Shown: positions 14,218 to 22,840 of the stretch, in pieces
How positions within the stretch are numbered: the stretch's first letter is position 1
Layout of the letters: each line of letters begins with the position of its first letter
Source of the DNA: Microbacterium sp. LWH3-1.2
Lineage (GTDB): Bacteria; Actinomycetota; Actinomycetes; Actinomycetales; Microbacteriaceae
NCBI RefSeq assembly: GCF_040675855.1
Contig: NZ_JBEGIK010000001.1
Span: forward strand, 2,418,001 to 2,482,000
Direction: 5' to 3'
Length of the DNA stretch: 64,000 nt
Program-made: the position numbers and the translations under genes
The notes under the pieces: generated by a model
What the model saw: the letters and a program-made list of their open reading frames with translations, nothing else
Told to the model about the DNA's origin: nothing
Databases searched by the model: none

Positions 14218-14871
14218 ATGGGATTCCTCGACCGACTGTTCGGAGGCACGGATGACGCGCGCCAGGCGCCGCCCGTCCCGCAGAACCGCTACGGCGCCCA
14301 GGGGCGGGGCGCCCAGCCGCCTCGGAGCGAGGACGAGATCGCGATCGAACGCTACCGATACCTGCTGAAGACCGCGCCGCCGGAGACCATCGAGCAGGTG
14401 CATGCGGAGGCCTTCGCGAAGCTCACCGAGCCGCAGCGGCAGCAGGTGCTCGCCGAGCTCTCGGCGGGCCTCCCACCGCAGGAGCAGCCGCGCTCGACCG
14501 ATCCGCAGGCGATGGCCCGCGCCGCGACCCGGGCCGAGTACACCAACCCCGGTTTCATGGAGCGCACGCTCGGTCCCCAGCGCCAGGGCCCCTCGTTCGG
14601 CTCGATGCTCGGTTCGTCCATCCTCGGCACGGTGGTCGGCTACGTCATCGGCTCGGCGCTGGTGAGCTCGTTCCTCGCGCCCGGCCTCGCCTCCGACCAG
14701 GGCTACGAGGACGCCTCGGCCGCCGAGGGCGAGTCCGGCGAGACCGGTGCCGCCGACGCGGGCGCCGACTCCGGCTCCGGCTGGGGCGGCGACCCGGGCT
14801 CGGGCTGGGGTGGCGACGCCGCCGCCGGCGACGTAGGCGGATTCGGGGACTTCGGCGACTTCGGGTTCTGA
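14218..14871 (+). CDS. Protein of unknown function with Gly-rich tail, paralog of the gene at 19742
   Basis: The 217-residue protein begins MGFLDRLFGG and has a helical segment, IERYRYLLKTAPPETIEQVH, extending through AFAKLTEPQRQQVLAELSAG (about residues 43-85). A single hydrophobic stretch near 125-155 could cross the membrane, and the tail is an acidic, Ser/Gly/Trp- and Phe-rich low-complexity region ending GDFGF. The helical segment recurs, with conserved RY-x-YLL-x-T-x-P and AFA, in the protein at 19742, as do the Gly/Phe-rich tails. I do not recognise a function; annotations such as cation-transporting ATPase given to relatives are not supported by anything visible. Confidence 0.7.
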   Translation: MGFLDRLFGGTDDARQAPPVPQNRYGAQGRGAQPPRSEDEIAIERYRYLLKTAPPETIEQVHAEAFAKLTEPQRQQVLAELSAGLPPQEQPRSTDPQAMARAATRAEYTNPGFMERTLGPQRQGPSFGSMLGSSILGTVVGYVIGSALVSSFLAPGLASDQGYEDASAAEGESGETGAADAGADSGSGWGGDPGSGWGGDAAAGDVGGFGDFGDFGF

Positions 14872-14961
14872 ACGGGCGCCTCAGTCGTCGCACACGTCGC
14901 GCTCACAGGCCCGGTGGGCGGCGGCGAGCGCGCCGTTCGGGCGCAGGGCCGCAGCATCCGT

Positions 14962-14967
14962 TACCGT
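14962..14967 (+). promoter_or_regulatory. -10 hexamer TACCGT, leaderless spacing
   Basis: Six bases before the ATG at 14974. It favours this ATG over upstream in-frame starts. Confidence 0.5.
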
Positions 14968-14973
14968 CGCGGT

Positions 14974-16647
14974 ATGACCGCCGCGAAACGGGGCGAGCCG
15001 GAGGGGCCCGCGGCGCGCTCCCGCACGGGCGGGACCGCGCCGGATGGCGCCCATCACACGCGCGGTCGCACCGCGACGCTGAACCAGCTGCTGCTCGCGG
15101 CGGTGGTGTTCGTGCTCGGCGTGCTCGTGGCGATCGGGCCGTTCGGCGGCGAGCCGGTGCTCTTCTTCCTCGGCGTCGTCGTCGTGGTCGCGGTGACGGC
15201 CGTCACGCTCGTCATGCCGTGGAGCCGCCTGCCCTACGGCTGGGTCGCGGTGGTGCCCGCCATCGACATCGTCGCGATCACCCTGATGCAGGTCGCGGCG
15301 CCCGAGACGGCGCTCGGGCTCCTGTGGATCTTCCCGGCGACGTGGCTCGCCGGCGGCTTCGGCCTGCTGGGTCTGTTCGGCGTCATCGTCGCGATCGCGG
15401 GCATCGTCAGCGTGCTCACCGCGCTGAGCGCCGCCGAGGTGACGTACCGGACCTTCCTGCTCCCGCTCGTGATCATCGCCGTCGCCGTCACGAGCCACCT
15501 GAACGCCCGGCGCTCGGATGCCCAGCGCATGCTGCTGGCGAAGCAGTCGCAGCTGCTCGCCAGTGTGCTCGCGCGCACCAGACGTCAGGAGCAGGTGGTC
15601 ACCGAGGTGCTCGATGCCGTCGACTTCGGCATCGTGCGCATGGGGACGAGCGGCCGCGTCGCGGTCACGAACGAGGCCCACGGAAGGCTCCTGCAGGGAT
15701 TCGAGCTCGAAGACGACGGCACCGAGGTGCCGGCGTTCCGCGACGACGGCACCTCGCCGCTGCCTCCCGACGAGCTTCCGCTCGAGCGCGCGCGCCGCGG
15801 TGAGGCGTTCGACGATCAGGTGGTGTGGTTCGGGCCCGAGCCCGGACCCCGCCGCGCGCTCACGGTCACGGCGCGACGTCTCACCGACCCCGACGGCGGC
15901 GACGCCGGCGCGGTGGTCGTCTCGCGGGACGTGACGGCCGAGCTCAACGCCCTCCGCGCCCGCGACGACCTGGTCGCCTCGGTGTCGCACGAGCTGCGCA
16001 CCCCGCTCACGTCGATCCTGGGCTACCTCGACCTCGCCATCGAGGATCCCGACACCCCCGACGCGGTGCGGGCGAGCCTCGACGTCGCCGAGCGCAACGC
16101 CGAGCGCCTGCTGCGCATCGTGGCGGACATCCTCGCGGCGTCCAGCTCGTCGCCGTCGTCGGTCGAGGCTTCTCTGGCCCCTCAGCTCCTCGACGCACGC
16201 GACCTCGTGCGCGCCGCGGCCGCCGACGCCCTGCCGACGGCGACCGGCCGGGCGATCATCATCGACGAGACGGGTCTCGAGCCCGCGACCGCCTGGGCCG
16301 ACCCGCTGCGGCTGCGGCAGGTCGTCGACAACCTCGTGTCGAACGCCATCGCCTACAACAAGGACGGCGGCACGGTGTTCGTCGGCACCACGACCGACGG
16401 CACGTCGAGCTGGATCCTGGTGCGCGACACCGGCGTCGGCATCACGGACGCCGACCGGTCGCGACTGTTCCAGCGGTACTACAAAGCCGGCGGCGAACGG
16501 CGGGCCGGCACCGGCCTCGGCCTCGCGATCACCCGCGACATCGTGCGCGCCCACGGGGGCGAGCTCGCCCTGCACAGCGCGCCCGGCGTCGGTTCGACCT
16601 TCATCGTGAAGCTGCCTGCGATCGGCCCGGAAGGAGACGAACGATGA
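14974..16647 (+). CDS. Membrane-bound sensor histidine kinase
   Basis: The 557-residue protein opens with about 35 charged residues, then five to six transmembrane helices to about residue 180. A PAS-like region follows with DAVDFGIVRMGTSGRVAVTN. The HisKA box SVSHELRTPLTSILGY carries the phospho-accepting His near residue 337, and the ATPase has DNLVSNAIAYN (N box), DTGVGI (G1) and GTGLGLAI (G2). It probably phosphorylates the OmpR-type regulator encoded convergently at 17841. The next gene overlaps its stop by four bases, so a membrane GGDEF-like protein is made from the same message. The sensed signal is unknown. Confidence 0.9.
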   Translation: MTAAKRGEPEGPAARSRTGGTAPDGAHHTRGRTATLNQLLLAAVVFVLGVLVAIGPFGGEPVLFFLGVVVVVAVTAVTLVMPWSRLPYGWVAVVPAIDIVAITLMQVAAPETALGLLWIFPATWLAGGFGLLGLFGVIVAIAGIVSVLTALSAAEVTYRTFLLPLVIIAVAVTSHLNARRSDAQRMLLAKQSQLLASVLARTRRQEQVVTEVLDAVDFGIVRMGTSGRVAVTNEAHGRLLQGFELEDDGTEVPAFRDDGTSPLPPDELPLERARRGEAFDDQVVWFGPEPGPRRALTVTARRLTDPDGGDAGAVVVSRDVTAELNALRARDDLVASVSHELRTPLTSILGYLDLAIEDPDTPDAVRASLDVAERNAERLLRIVADILAASSSSPSSVEASLAPQLLDARDLVRAAAADALPTATGRAIIIDETGLEPATAWADPLRLRQVVDNLVSNAIAYNKDGGTVFVGTTTDGTSSWILVRDTGVGITDADRSRLFQRYYKAGGERRAGTGLGLAITRDIVRAHGGELALHSAPGVGSTFIVKLPAIGPEGDER

Positions 16648-17810
16648 CCCTCGATCTGCCGAGCGTTCTCATCATGACCGCGCTGGTCGTCAACGTCAGC
16701 GGCGTCCTGTTCATCCTCGAGACGCTGCTGCGACGGGACGAGGGGGCGGGGCGCATCTGGTCGATCGCGTTCCTCGCGGCGATGCTCACTACCCTCGCCT
16801 ACACGATCTGGTCGCAGTCCGACGGCGCCTGGTGGGCGATCGCCGTCGGAAACGCGGCGTTCGTCGCGGGCACGGGGTGCATGTGGCTGGGATGCCGCCG
16901 CTTCAACCGGCGCGACATGCGCTGGTCGTCGGTGCTCGTGGTCGGAGCAGTGGCGATGGCGGCTCTCGCGGTCGCGGTCGAGGGCGACGAAGGCGGCGAC
17001 TGGGCGGGCGTGCTGTGGATGTTCGTGCCGCTGCTCGCCTTCGCGGGCGCCGGCGCCGTGGAGTGCCTCCGCGGCGACATGCGCGAGTCACGCACGGCGT
17101 GGGTGCTCGGCGCGGTCCTCGGATTCCAGTCGCTGTACTACGTGTCGCGCACCACCGCCTTCGTGACCTCCGGCCCCGACAGCGCGCTGTTCGAGACCGC
17201 GTTCGGCACGATCCCCACGAGCTACCTCACGGTGACGCTGACGATCGTCGCCGTCGTCGTGACCTCGGTGCTGCGCGCGAGCCGCGCTCCGGTGCGCGGC
17301 TACCTACGCGAGGCCCAGGCCGTCGACGAGGAGCAGGGCATCCTCAGCGAGACGTCGTTCGTCGCCGTGCTCGCGGGCATGTGCCGCCGCGCCGAGCGGA
17401 GATTCGAGCTGATCGCAGTGACGGCCGTGCGGCTCGACGACCTCGACCAGATCTCGACCGCGTTCGGCAGTGACATCGCCGGCGCGGTCGCCGCGACCTG
17501 GCGCACCGGGGTGCGCCACCACGCGCCGACGAACGCCGTCGTGGGCCAGGACGGGCACACCGGGCTCGTGATCGCCCTCGCGGTCGCATCCCCGCAGGAG
17601 GCGCGACGGCAGGCCGGCGCGATCTACCGCGGCCTCTTCGACGACCTCGGGAAGGTCGGCGGGGGAGTGATCCCGGTGGTCGGCGTCGGCGTGGCGCTGA
17701 GCGAGACCGCGGGGTACGACCCCGCGGAGCTCGTGCTCGCCGCCCGCGAGGCTGCAAGCCGCGCGGCCGCGAACGTCGAGACGTCGGTGCTGGTCGACGA
17801 GGGCGAGTAG
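16644..17810 (+). CDS. Seven-helix membrane protein with degenerate GGDEF-like domain
   Basis: This 388-residue protein starts in the kinase stop codon (ATGA). About seven hydrophobic helices span residues 5 to 212. The soluble remainder has the size and strand order of a diguanylate cyclase: RFELIAVTAVRLDDLDQIS in the position of the first strand and DxD, and VIPVVGVGVALSETAGYDP followed by a helix with LVLAAREAA near the end. Where the catalytic GGDEF turn should be I read GQDGHTG, so metal and GTP binding residues are missing. It is unlikely to make cyclic di-GMP and may act as a regulatory partner of the kinase. Assignment of the fold is by eye. Confidence 0.62.
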   Translation: MTLDLPSVLIMTALVVNVSGVLFILETLLRRDEGAGRIWSIAFLAAMLTTLAYTIWSQSDGAWWAIAVGNAAFVAGTGCMWLGCRRFNRRDMRWSSVLVVGAVAMAALAVAVEGDEGGDWAGVLWMFVPLLAFAGAGAVECLRGDMRESRTAWVLGAVLGFQSLYYVSRTTAFVTSGPDSALFETAFGTIPTSYLTVTLTIVAVVVTSVLRASRAPVRGYLREAQAVDEEQGILSETSFVAVLAGMCRRAERRFELIAVTAVRLDDLDQISTAFGSDIAGAVAATWRTGVRHHAPTNAVVGQDGHTGLVIALAVASPQEARRQAGAIYRGLFDDLGKVGGGVIPVVGVGVALSETAGYDPAELVLAAREAASRAAANVETSVLVDEGE

Positions 17811-17829
17811 CGGCATCCGTCCGCCCTCG
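17798..17829. terminator. Bidirectional hairpin between convergent genes
   Basis: CGAGGGCG at 17798-17805 pairs with CGCCCTCG at 17822-17829, overlapping the 3' end of the GGDEF-like gene. It lies between two converging genes. Confidence 0.45.
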
Positions 17830-17840
17830 CGGATCGTGCG

Positions 17841-18635
17841 TCAGGCGGTGAGGCGGTAGCCGACGCCGCGGACGGTCTCGATCCACCGCGGCTGCGCGGG
17901 TGACTCGCCGAGCTTGCGCCGGAGGTTCGCCATGTGCACCTCGATCGCGCGGGCATCGCTGTCGGAGACGAAGTCGCTGACCGCGTACTGGTCGCCGCGC
18001 AGCATGAGGGCGAGATCCGACTTCGCCCGGACTCGCCGGCCTGCCACGAGGAGGTCGGCGAGGATGTCGAACTCGCTTCGCGTCAATTCGACGTCCTGGT
18101 CGTCGACGGTGACGAGGTGGGTCGAGGCATTGAGGCGCAGCCCGTGGTGCTCGAGCCAGACGCCGTCCGGCGGCCCGTTCTCGTCGACGGCCTCGGGGTC
18201 GGCCGGCGCGACGTGCCGCGGCCGGCGCAGCATCGCGTCGATGCGAGCGCGCAGCTCGCGCGGGCGGAAGGGCTTGGCGACGTAGTCGTCGGCGCCCGCC
18301 TCGAGTCCCTGCAGAGCGTCGATCTCCTCGGTGCGGGCGCTGAGCATCACGATATAGGTCGAGCTGATGGCGCGGATGCGCTTGGCGGTCTCGAAGCCGT
18401 CCATGCCGGGCATGTTGACGTCGAGCGTCGTCACCAGTGGCCGGCGCTCCCGCACCAGCTCAACGCCGTCCGCGCCGTTGGCCGCGCCGTGCACCTCGAA
18501 GCCCGCTTGAGCGAGCACGGTCGACAGGAGAGAACGGATGTCTTCCTCGTCCTCGATCACGACCGCGACGCGCGCTTCTTCCACCGATGCACCCTCCGGG
18601 TCCGGTGTCGTAGACGGACCCTGGACGTCGGTCAT
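17841..18635 (-). CDS. OmpR-family response regulator
   Basis: The 264-residue protein has a receiver domain (about residues 20-140) with the acidic pair EDEED, the phospho-acceptor in TLDVNMPGMDGFETA and the switch Lys in VAKPFRPRELR. A winged-helix domain follows with LTRSEFDILADLLVAG and the terminal ETVRGVGYRL signature. It faces the sensor kinase at 14974, with which it is the obvious partner although they are on opposite strands. I chose the ATG at 18635; the frame stays open far upstream but that stretch is not protein-like. Unusually, a segment between DNA-binding elements is extended (SDFVSDSDARAIEVHMANLRR is normal apart from its acidic start). Confidence 0.88.
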   Translation of the reverse strand: MTDVQGPSTTPDPEGASVEEARVAVVIEDEEDIRSLLSTVLAQAGFEVHGAANGADGVELVRERRPLVTTLDVNMPGMDGFETAKRIRAISSTYIVMLSARTEEIDALQGLEAGADDYVAKPFRPRELRARIDAMLRRPRHVAPADPEAVDENGPPDGVWLEHHGLRLNASTHLVTVDDQDVELTRSEFDILADLLVAGRRVRAKSDLALMLRGDQYAVSDFVSDSDARAIEVHMANLRRKLGESPAQPRWIETVRGVGYRLTA

Positions 18636-19090
18636 GATATCCCAGAACGCGCTGCGGAACGGGTGCGGCAGGCCGTCGACGATCACGGGAGGTGACCGTA
18701 TGCGGGGCGGGCCGTGAGGCTCTGCCCCCGTGCGTCCGCCGTCCGGCCGGTCCGTCGGACCGCGCGGAGGGCGGGAGATATCCCCATATCCCGCCCTGCG
18801 CGCGTCCTCCGTGCACGGACCCGGGCCGCATTCGTCCCCACGCGCGCGGCCCGTCCGTACCCCAGGACGATTGGACTGGTGCAGCGGGGCGGTGTCGCGT
18901 CGGTCGCCACGATGTCGGGTCCGGCGTTCATCTCCCGCCCTCCCCAGTGCCACACGGGTTGAATCTGTCCTTCGGGTGCCCCGAGGCTACCTCCGGGGCC
19001 TCAGCGCCCGCTCAGGCCCGCCTCAGGAACCGCGCAAGGCTTTGCGGCGCCGGCTGCGCCGCGTCGGGCGCGGCGTGGCATGCTCGAACC
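18636..19090. other. Non-coding region with several inverted repeats
   Basis: No protein-like frame is visible in these 455 bases between the divergent regulator and coaE. It contains CGGTCCG-T-CGGACCG at 18748-18762, the 26-base inverted repeat GGCGGGA...TCCCGCC at 18770-18795 around an A/T-rich centre, and a hairpin of GCCCCGAGG with CCTCCGGGGC near 18978. The A/T-rich repeat may be the operator of the response regulator. A small RNA is also possible. Confidence 0.45.
18770..18795. promoter_or_regulatory. Candidate operator: inverted repeat with A/T centre
   Basis: GGCGGGA at 18770-18776 and TCCCGCC at 18789-18795 flank GATATCCCCATA. It lies 135 bases upstream of the response regulator start, and the A/T content stands out in this GC-rich DNA. 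Confidence 0.35.
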
Positions 19091-19714
19091 ATGCCGCTCG
19101 TCGCCCTCACCGGGGGAATCGCCTCGGGAAAATCCACGATCGCCCGCCGCCTCGCCGAGCACGGCGCCGTCGTCGTCGACGCCGATCAGCTGGTCCGCGA
19201 GGTGCAGCAGCCCGGTTCGCCCGTGCTCGCCGCGATCGCCGAGTCCTTCGGGGAGGGGATGCTGCGTCCCGACGGATCCCTGGACCGCGCCGCCCTCGGC
19301 AGCCGGGTGTTCGGCGACGACGCCGCAATCAGGCAGCTCAACGGCATCGTCCATCCCGCCGTCCGCGCCGAGTCCGCGCGCCGGTTCGAGGCGGCCTTCG
19401 CGGCGGATCCCGACGCGGTGGTCGTCTACGACGTGCCGCTGCTCGTCGAGGCGCGCGTCGAAGACCCCTGGCAGCTGATCGTCGTGGCGCACGCGCCCGA
19501 GGACGTCCGCCTCCGGCGCCTCGTCGAGCTGCGCGGCATGACCGAGACGGATGCTGCGGCCCGCCTCGCGTCGCAGGTGCCCGACGACGCCCGCCTCCGG
19601 ATCGCGGACGTCGTCGTCGACACCGCCGGCTCGCTCGAGAGCACCGAGCATCAGGTCGACGAGCTGTGGGCGTCGCTCGACGAGCACGTCGCACAGCGCG
19701 CCGCGCGATCGTAA
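19091..19714 (+). CDS. coaE: Dephospho-CoA kinase
   Basis: CoaE adds the 3'-phosphate of coenzyme A from ATP. The 207-residue protein begins MPLVALTGGIASGKST with the P-loop at residues 8-16, followed by DADQLVREVQQPGSPV and the DVPLL segment near 117, all typical. Its place between rpsA and uvrB is the conserved actinobacterial one, although here the kinase/regulator island separates it from rpsA. The TAA stop is part of a -10 hexamer for the next gene. No ribosome-binding site is obvious before the ATG. Confidence 0.95.
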   Translation: MPLVALTGGIASGKSTIARRLAEHGAVVVDADQLVREVQQPGSPVLAAIAESFGEGMLRPDGSLDRAALGSRVFGDDAAIRQLNGIVHPAVRAESARRFEAAFAADPDAVVVYDVPLLVEARVEDPWQLIVVAHAPEDVRLRRLVELRGMTETDAAARLASQVPDDARLRIADVVVDTAGSLESTEHQVDELWASLDEHVAQRAARS

Positions 19715-19717
19715 TCT
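19712..19717 (+). promoter_or_regulatory. -10 hexamer TAATCT overlapping the coaE stop
   Basis: The TAA stop of coaE is the first half of this hexamer. A ribosome-binding site, GAGGAGGT, lies at 19729-19736 before the ATG at 19742. Confidence 0.45.
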
Positions 19718-19741
19718 GGAAGCGGAGCGAGGAGGTCCCTC

Positions 19742-20341
19742 ATGGCCGTGTTCTCGAGGTTCCGTCGGCGTAAGACTCCGTACGGAGCGGCGACCGAGGA
19801 GGAGCGCATCGCGCGCTACGTCTACCTCCTCAACACCCTGCCCGCGTCCGTGATCGAGAGCGCGCACGCCTCGGCCTTCGCGGACGTCTCGCCGGAGCGG
19901 CGGCGCGAGATGTTCGAGCAGCTGCGGCCCTTCCTCGCCGACTCGGAGCGCGGCGCTGCCGCCGAGGACCCGACCGTGATCGCGCGGCTCGTCCGCCGCG
20001 CCGAGGAGCACAGGGCGCTTCGCGCCGCGGCGGCCGCGGACGCCGATGCCGCGGCCCGGTCTTCGACGGACCCCGCCCGCACGGTGGTCGGGGTCGACGA
20101 TCGCGACCCGCGCGACGGCGTGGATCCCCGCGCCATGCTCATCAACGTGGGGGTGATGACGATCGTGGCGAACCAATTCCTGCTGTCGAGCTCGGTCGCC
20201 GCGTACTACACGGTGGGTGCCGGATCCCTCCAGATCGGCGAAGGCCCCGCCTGGATCGGCGAGACCTACGACCCCGGCTCGGGTGGCTTCGACGGCGGCG
20301 GGGGCAGCGGCTTCGACGGCGGCGGGGGCTTCGGCGGCTGA
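19742..20341 (+). CDS. Protein of unknown function with Gly-rich tail, paralog of the gene at 14218
   Basis: This 199-residue protein starts with a very basic segment (FSRFRRRKTPYG) and then a helical block with ERIARYVYLLNTLPASVIES and HASAFADVSPERRREMFEQL, which lines up with residues 43-80 of the 14218 protein. A hydrophobic stretch near 132-150 may be a membrane helix. The last 25 residues are Gly/Ser/Phe repeats ending GGGGFGG. It has its own promoter and a good ribosome-binding site. The shared pattern of helical head, one hydrophobic segment and aromatic Gly-rich tail is clear, but no function is known to me. Confidence 0.7.
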   Translation: MAVFSRFRRRKTPYGAATEEERIARYVYLLNTLPASVIESAHASAFADVSPERRREMFEQLRPFLADSERGAAAEDPTVIARLVRRAEEHRALRAAAAADADAAARSSTDPARTVVGVDDRDPRDGVDPRAMLINVGVMTIVANQFLLSSSVAAYYTVGAGSLQIGEGPAWIGETYDPGSGGFDGGGGSGFDGGGGFGG

Positions 20342-20410
20342 ATCTCCGCGCGGGCGGGGGCGGCAGCATCCGCTCGTCGCGAACGCCGCCCCGATGTCGG
20401 GGGCCGCGCC

Positions 20411-20416
20411 TACGCT
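20411..20416 (+). promoter_or_regulatory. -10 hexamer TACGCT, leaderless spacing (uvrB)
   Basis: Six bases before the GTG at 20423, which it supports as the uvrB start. Confidence 0.5.
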
Positions 20417-20422
20417 GGATTG

Positions 20423-22504
20423 GTGCAGACCACTCGATCCGTGCGGCCGTTCGAGGTCGTGAGCGAATTCGCGCCGTCGGGCGACCAGCCGCAGGCGATC
20501 GCCGACCTGGCGGCGCGGATCAACGCCGGTGAGACCGACGTCGTGCTGCTCGGCGCGACCGGTACCGGCAAGTCGGCGACGACCGCCTGGCTCGTCGAGG
20601 CCGTCCAGCGTCCCACCCTCGTGCTCGCGCACAACAAGACCCTCGCCGCGCAGCTGGCGAACGAGTTCCGCGAGCTCATGCCGCACAACGCGGTGGAGTA
20701 CTTCGTCAGCTACTACGACTACTACCAGCCCGAGGCGTACGTCCCGCAGACCGATACGTTCATCGAGAAGGACTCGTCGGTCAACGCCGAGGTGGAGCGG
20801 CTGCGCCACTCGACGACCAACTCCCTGCTCAGCCGCCGCGACGTGGTCGTCGTCAGCACCGTGTCGTGCATCTACGGACTCGGCGCGCCCGACGAGTACC
20901 TGCGCGCGATGGTGGCGCTGCAGGTGGGTGAGGTCTACGACCGCGATGCGCTCATCCGCAAGTTCATCGCGATGCAGTACAACCGCAACGACGTCGACTT
21001 CTCGCGCGGCAACTTCCGCGTTCGCGGCGACACCATCGAGATCATCCCCGTGTACGAGGAGTACGCGATCCGCATCGAGATGTTCGGCGACGAGATCGAG
21101 GCCCTGTTCATGCTCCACCCGCTCACCGGCGACGTGGTGCAGCGGCTCGACAGCATCCCGATCTTCCCGGCGTCGCACTACGTCGCCGGCACCGAGACCG
21201 TGCAACGTGCGATCGGCACCATCGAAGACGAGCTCGCCGAGCGGCTGAAAGAGCTCGAGTCGCAGAACAAGCTGCTCGAGGCGCAGCGCCTGCGCATGCG
21301 TACGACGTTCGACCTCGAGATGCTGCAGCAGCTCGGGTTCTGCTCGGGTATCGAGAACTACTCGCGCCACATGGACGGGCGTGCGCCGGGCGAGCCGCCG
21401 CACACGCTGCTCGACTTCTTTCCCGACGACTTCCTGATGGTGATCGACGAATCGCACGTCACCGTCCCGCAGATCGGGGCGATGTACGAGGGGGACGCTT
21501 CGCGCAAGCGCACTCTCGTCGAGCACGGGTTCCGGCTGCCGAGCGCACTCGACAACCGGCCGCTGCGCTGGGACGAGTTCAAGGACCGCGTCGGTCAGAC
21601 GGTGTACCTGTCCGCGACGCCGGGCCGGTACGAGATGGGTATCGCGGACGGCGTGGTGGAGCAGATCATCCGCCCGACCGGCCTCGTCGACCCCGAGATC
21701 GTCGTCAAGCCGTCGAAGGGGCAGATCGACGACCTGCTCGAGGAGATCCGGATCCGTGTCGAGCGCGACGAGCGGGTGCTCGTGACGACACTCACGAAGA
21801 AGATGGCCGAGGAGCTCACCGACTTCCTCGGCGAGCACGGCGTGCGTGTGCGCTATCTGCACTCCGACGTCGACACGTTGCGTCGCGTCGAACTCCTCAG
21901 TGAGCTGCGAGCCGGGGTCTACGACGTGCTCGTCGGCATCAACTTGCTCCGAGAGGGTCTCGACCTGCCCGAGGTCTCGCTGGTATCGATCCTCGACGCC
22001 GACAAGGAAGGGTTCCTCCGCAGCGGCACCTCGCTCATCCAGACGATCGGTCGCGCCGCCCGCAACGTCTCGGGTCAGGTGCACATGTACGCCGACACCG
22101 TGACCGATTCGATGGCCAAGGCGATCGAAGAGACCGACCGGCGCCGGGAGAAGCAGGTCGCCTACAACACCGCCAACGGCATCGAGCCCCAGGCGCTGCG
22201 CAAGCGGATCGCTGACATCACCGAGGTGCTCGCCCGGGAGGCGTCCGATACCGATCGGATGCTGCGGGGCAAGGCGGCGGCGAAGACCAAGTCGGGTGTC
22301 GGCAAGAGCCCGACCCCGCAGCTGCGCCGCGAGGGCATCGCAGCCGAGGGCGCCGAGCAGCTCGAGACGACGATCGCCGACCTCAGCCAGCAGATGCTCG
22401 CGGCGGCCGGGGAGCTGAAGTTCGAGCTCGCCGCGCGGTTGCGCGACGAGGTGCAGGACCTCAAGAAGGAGCTACGTGCCATGGAGCGTGCGGGTCACGC
22501 CTGA
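20423..22504 (+). CDS. uvrB: Excinuclease ABC subunit B
   Basis: UvrB is the central helicase-like subunit of nucleotide excision repair; it receives damage from UvrA and presents it to UvrC. The 693-residue protein has the Walker A loop [11 protein letters not shown] near 43, the beta-hairpin [18 protein letters not shown] near 95-112 that clamps one DNA strand, the DESH box ([16 protein letters not shown]) near 340, the motif [11 protein letters not shown] near 540 and a C-terminal UVR domain for UvrC contact. Length and all motifs are normal. It is the first of the uvrB-uvrA-uvrC series, interrupted only by two small genes. Confidence 0.97.
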   Translation: MQTTRSVRPFEVVSEFAPSGDQPQAIADLAARINAGETDVVLLGATGTGKSATTAWLVEAVQRPTLVLAHNKTLAAQLANEFRELMPHNAVEYFVSYYDYYQPEAYVPQTDTFIEKDSSVNAEVERLRHSTTNSLLSRRDVVVVSTVSCIYGLGAPDEYLRAMVALQVGEVYDRDALIRKFIAMQYNRNDVDFSRGNFRVRGDTIEIIPVYEEYAIRIEMFGDEIEALFMLHPLTGDVVQRLDSIPIFPASHYVAGTETVQRAIGTIEDELAERLKELESQNKLLEAQRLRMRTTFDLEMLQQLGFCSGIENYSRHMDGRAPGEPPHTLLDFFPDDFLMVIDESHVTVPQIGAMYEGDASRKRTLVEHGFRLPSALDNRPLRWDEFKDRVGQTVYLSATPGRYEMGIADGVVEQIIRPTGLVDPEIVVKPSKGQIDDLLEEIRIRVERDERVLVTTLTKKMAEELTDFLGEHGVRVRYLHSDVDTLRRVELLSELRAGVYDVLVGINLLREGLDLPEVSLVSILDADKEGFLRSGTSLIQTIGRAARNVSGQVHMYADTVTDSMAKAIEETDRRREKQVAYNTANGIEPQALRKRIADITEVLAREASDTDRMLRGKAAAKTKSGVGKSPTPQLRREGIAAEGAEQLETTIADLSQQMLAAAGELKFELAARLRDEVQDLKKELRAMERAGHA

Positions 22505-22543
22505 GCCCCGGCGCCTCTCAGCGCGGCCGGGCCCGACCCAGAG

Positions 22544-22798
22544 CTAGGGGCAGTGCATCAGCGGCTTCGGTCCGGAGCGGTCGAACGTGTGCTGCGAGAT
22601 GGGCGCGCCGCACAGCGGGCAGGCGCGCTCGGCCCGTTCCGCCTGGCTCGGCGGGGGAGTCGTCTCGTAGGGTCCGACGGCGGCCGGGCCCGCGACGCGG
22701 ATCAGGTGCGAGTTGAGGAACGCGTACCAACCGCCGGCTTCGCGCACGCGCTCGCGGAGCGGACGACGGTCTGGCGTGGGGGCATCCTTTACTCGCAT
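22544..22798 (-). CDS. Small protein with a C-terminal zinc ribbon-like CxxC
   Basis: This 84-residue protein starts at ATG 22798 (another ATG lies two codons earlier) directly beside the operator of the divergent MarR-family gene. It has a basic N-terminus, a GGWYAFLNSHLIRVAG segment, a Pro-rich linker and CPLCGAPISQHTFDR near residue 62, a single CxxC pair with a further Cys next to the C-terminal residue that could complete a zinc site. I do not recognise a family. Because its start sits on the 20-base inverted repeat, it is probably regulated together with the divergent repressor gene. Confidence 0.65.
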   Translation of the reverse strand: MRVKDAPTPDRRPLRERVREAGGWYAFLNSHLIRVAGPAAVGPYETTPPPSQAERAERACPLCGAPISQHTFDRSGPKPLMHCP

Positions 22799-22799
22799 G

Positions 22800-22819
22800 A
22801 TCATTAGTGTACTAATGAT
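22800..22819. promoter_or_regulatory. MarR/OhrR-type operator
   Basis: ATCATTAGT and ACTAATGAT are exact 9-base inverted arms with a two-base centre. An overlapping ACTAAT-G-ATTAGT at 22811-22823 adds a second dyad. A/T-rich dyads of this form are typical MarR-family operators, and this one covers both divergent promoters. Confidence 0.7.
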
Positions 22820-22828
22820 TAGTGCGGA

Positions 22829-22834
22829 TATGAT
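22829..22834 (+). promoter_or_regulatory. -10 hexamer TATGAT, leaderless spacing
   Basis: Six bases before the GTG at 22841. The operator at 22800-22819 occupies the -35 region, so the regulator can repress itself. Confidence 0.6.
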
Positions 22835-22840
22835 ACCTAT

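Noticed and set aside
18636-18953. N-terminal extension of the response regulator to 18953
   Set aside because: The added residues are not protein-like, and the ATG at 18635 gives a normal receiver domain.
19001-22084. Open frame of about 1,027 codons antisense to coaE and uvrB
   Set aside because: It is the mirror frame of real genes in GC-rich DNA. The predicted protein is low-complexity and Arg/His/Val-rich with no domain, while uvrB on the other strand has every motif.
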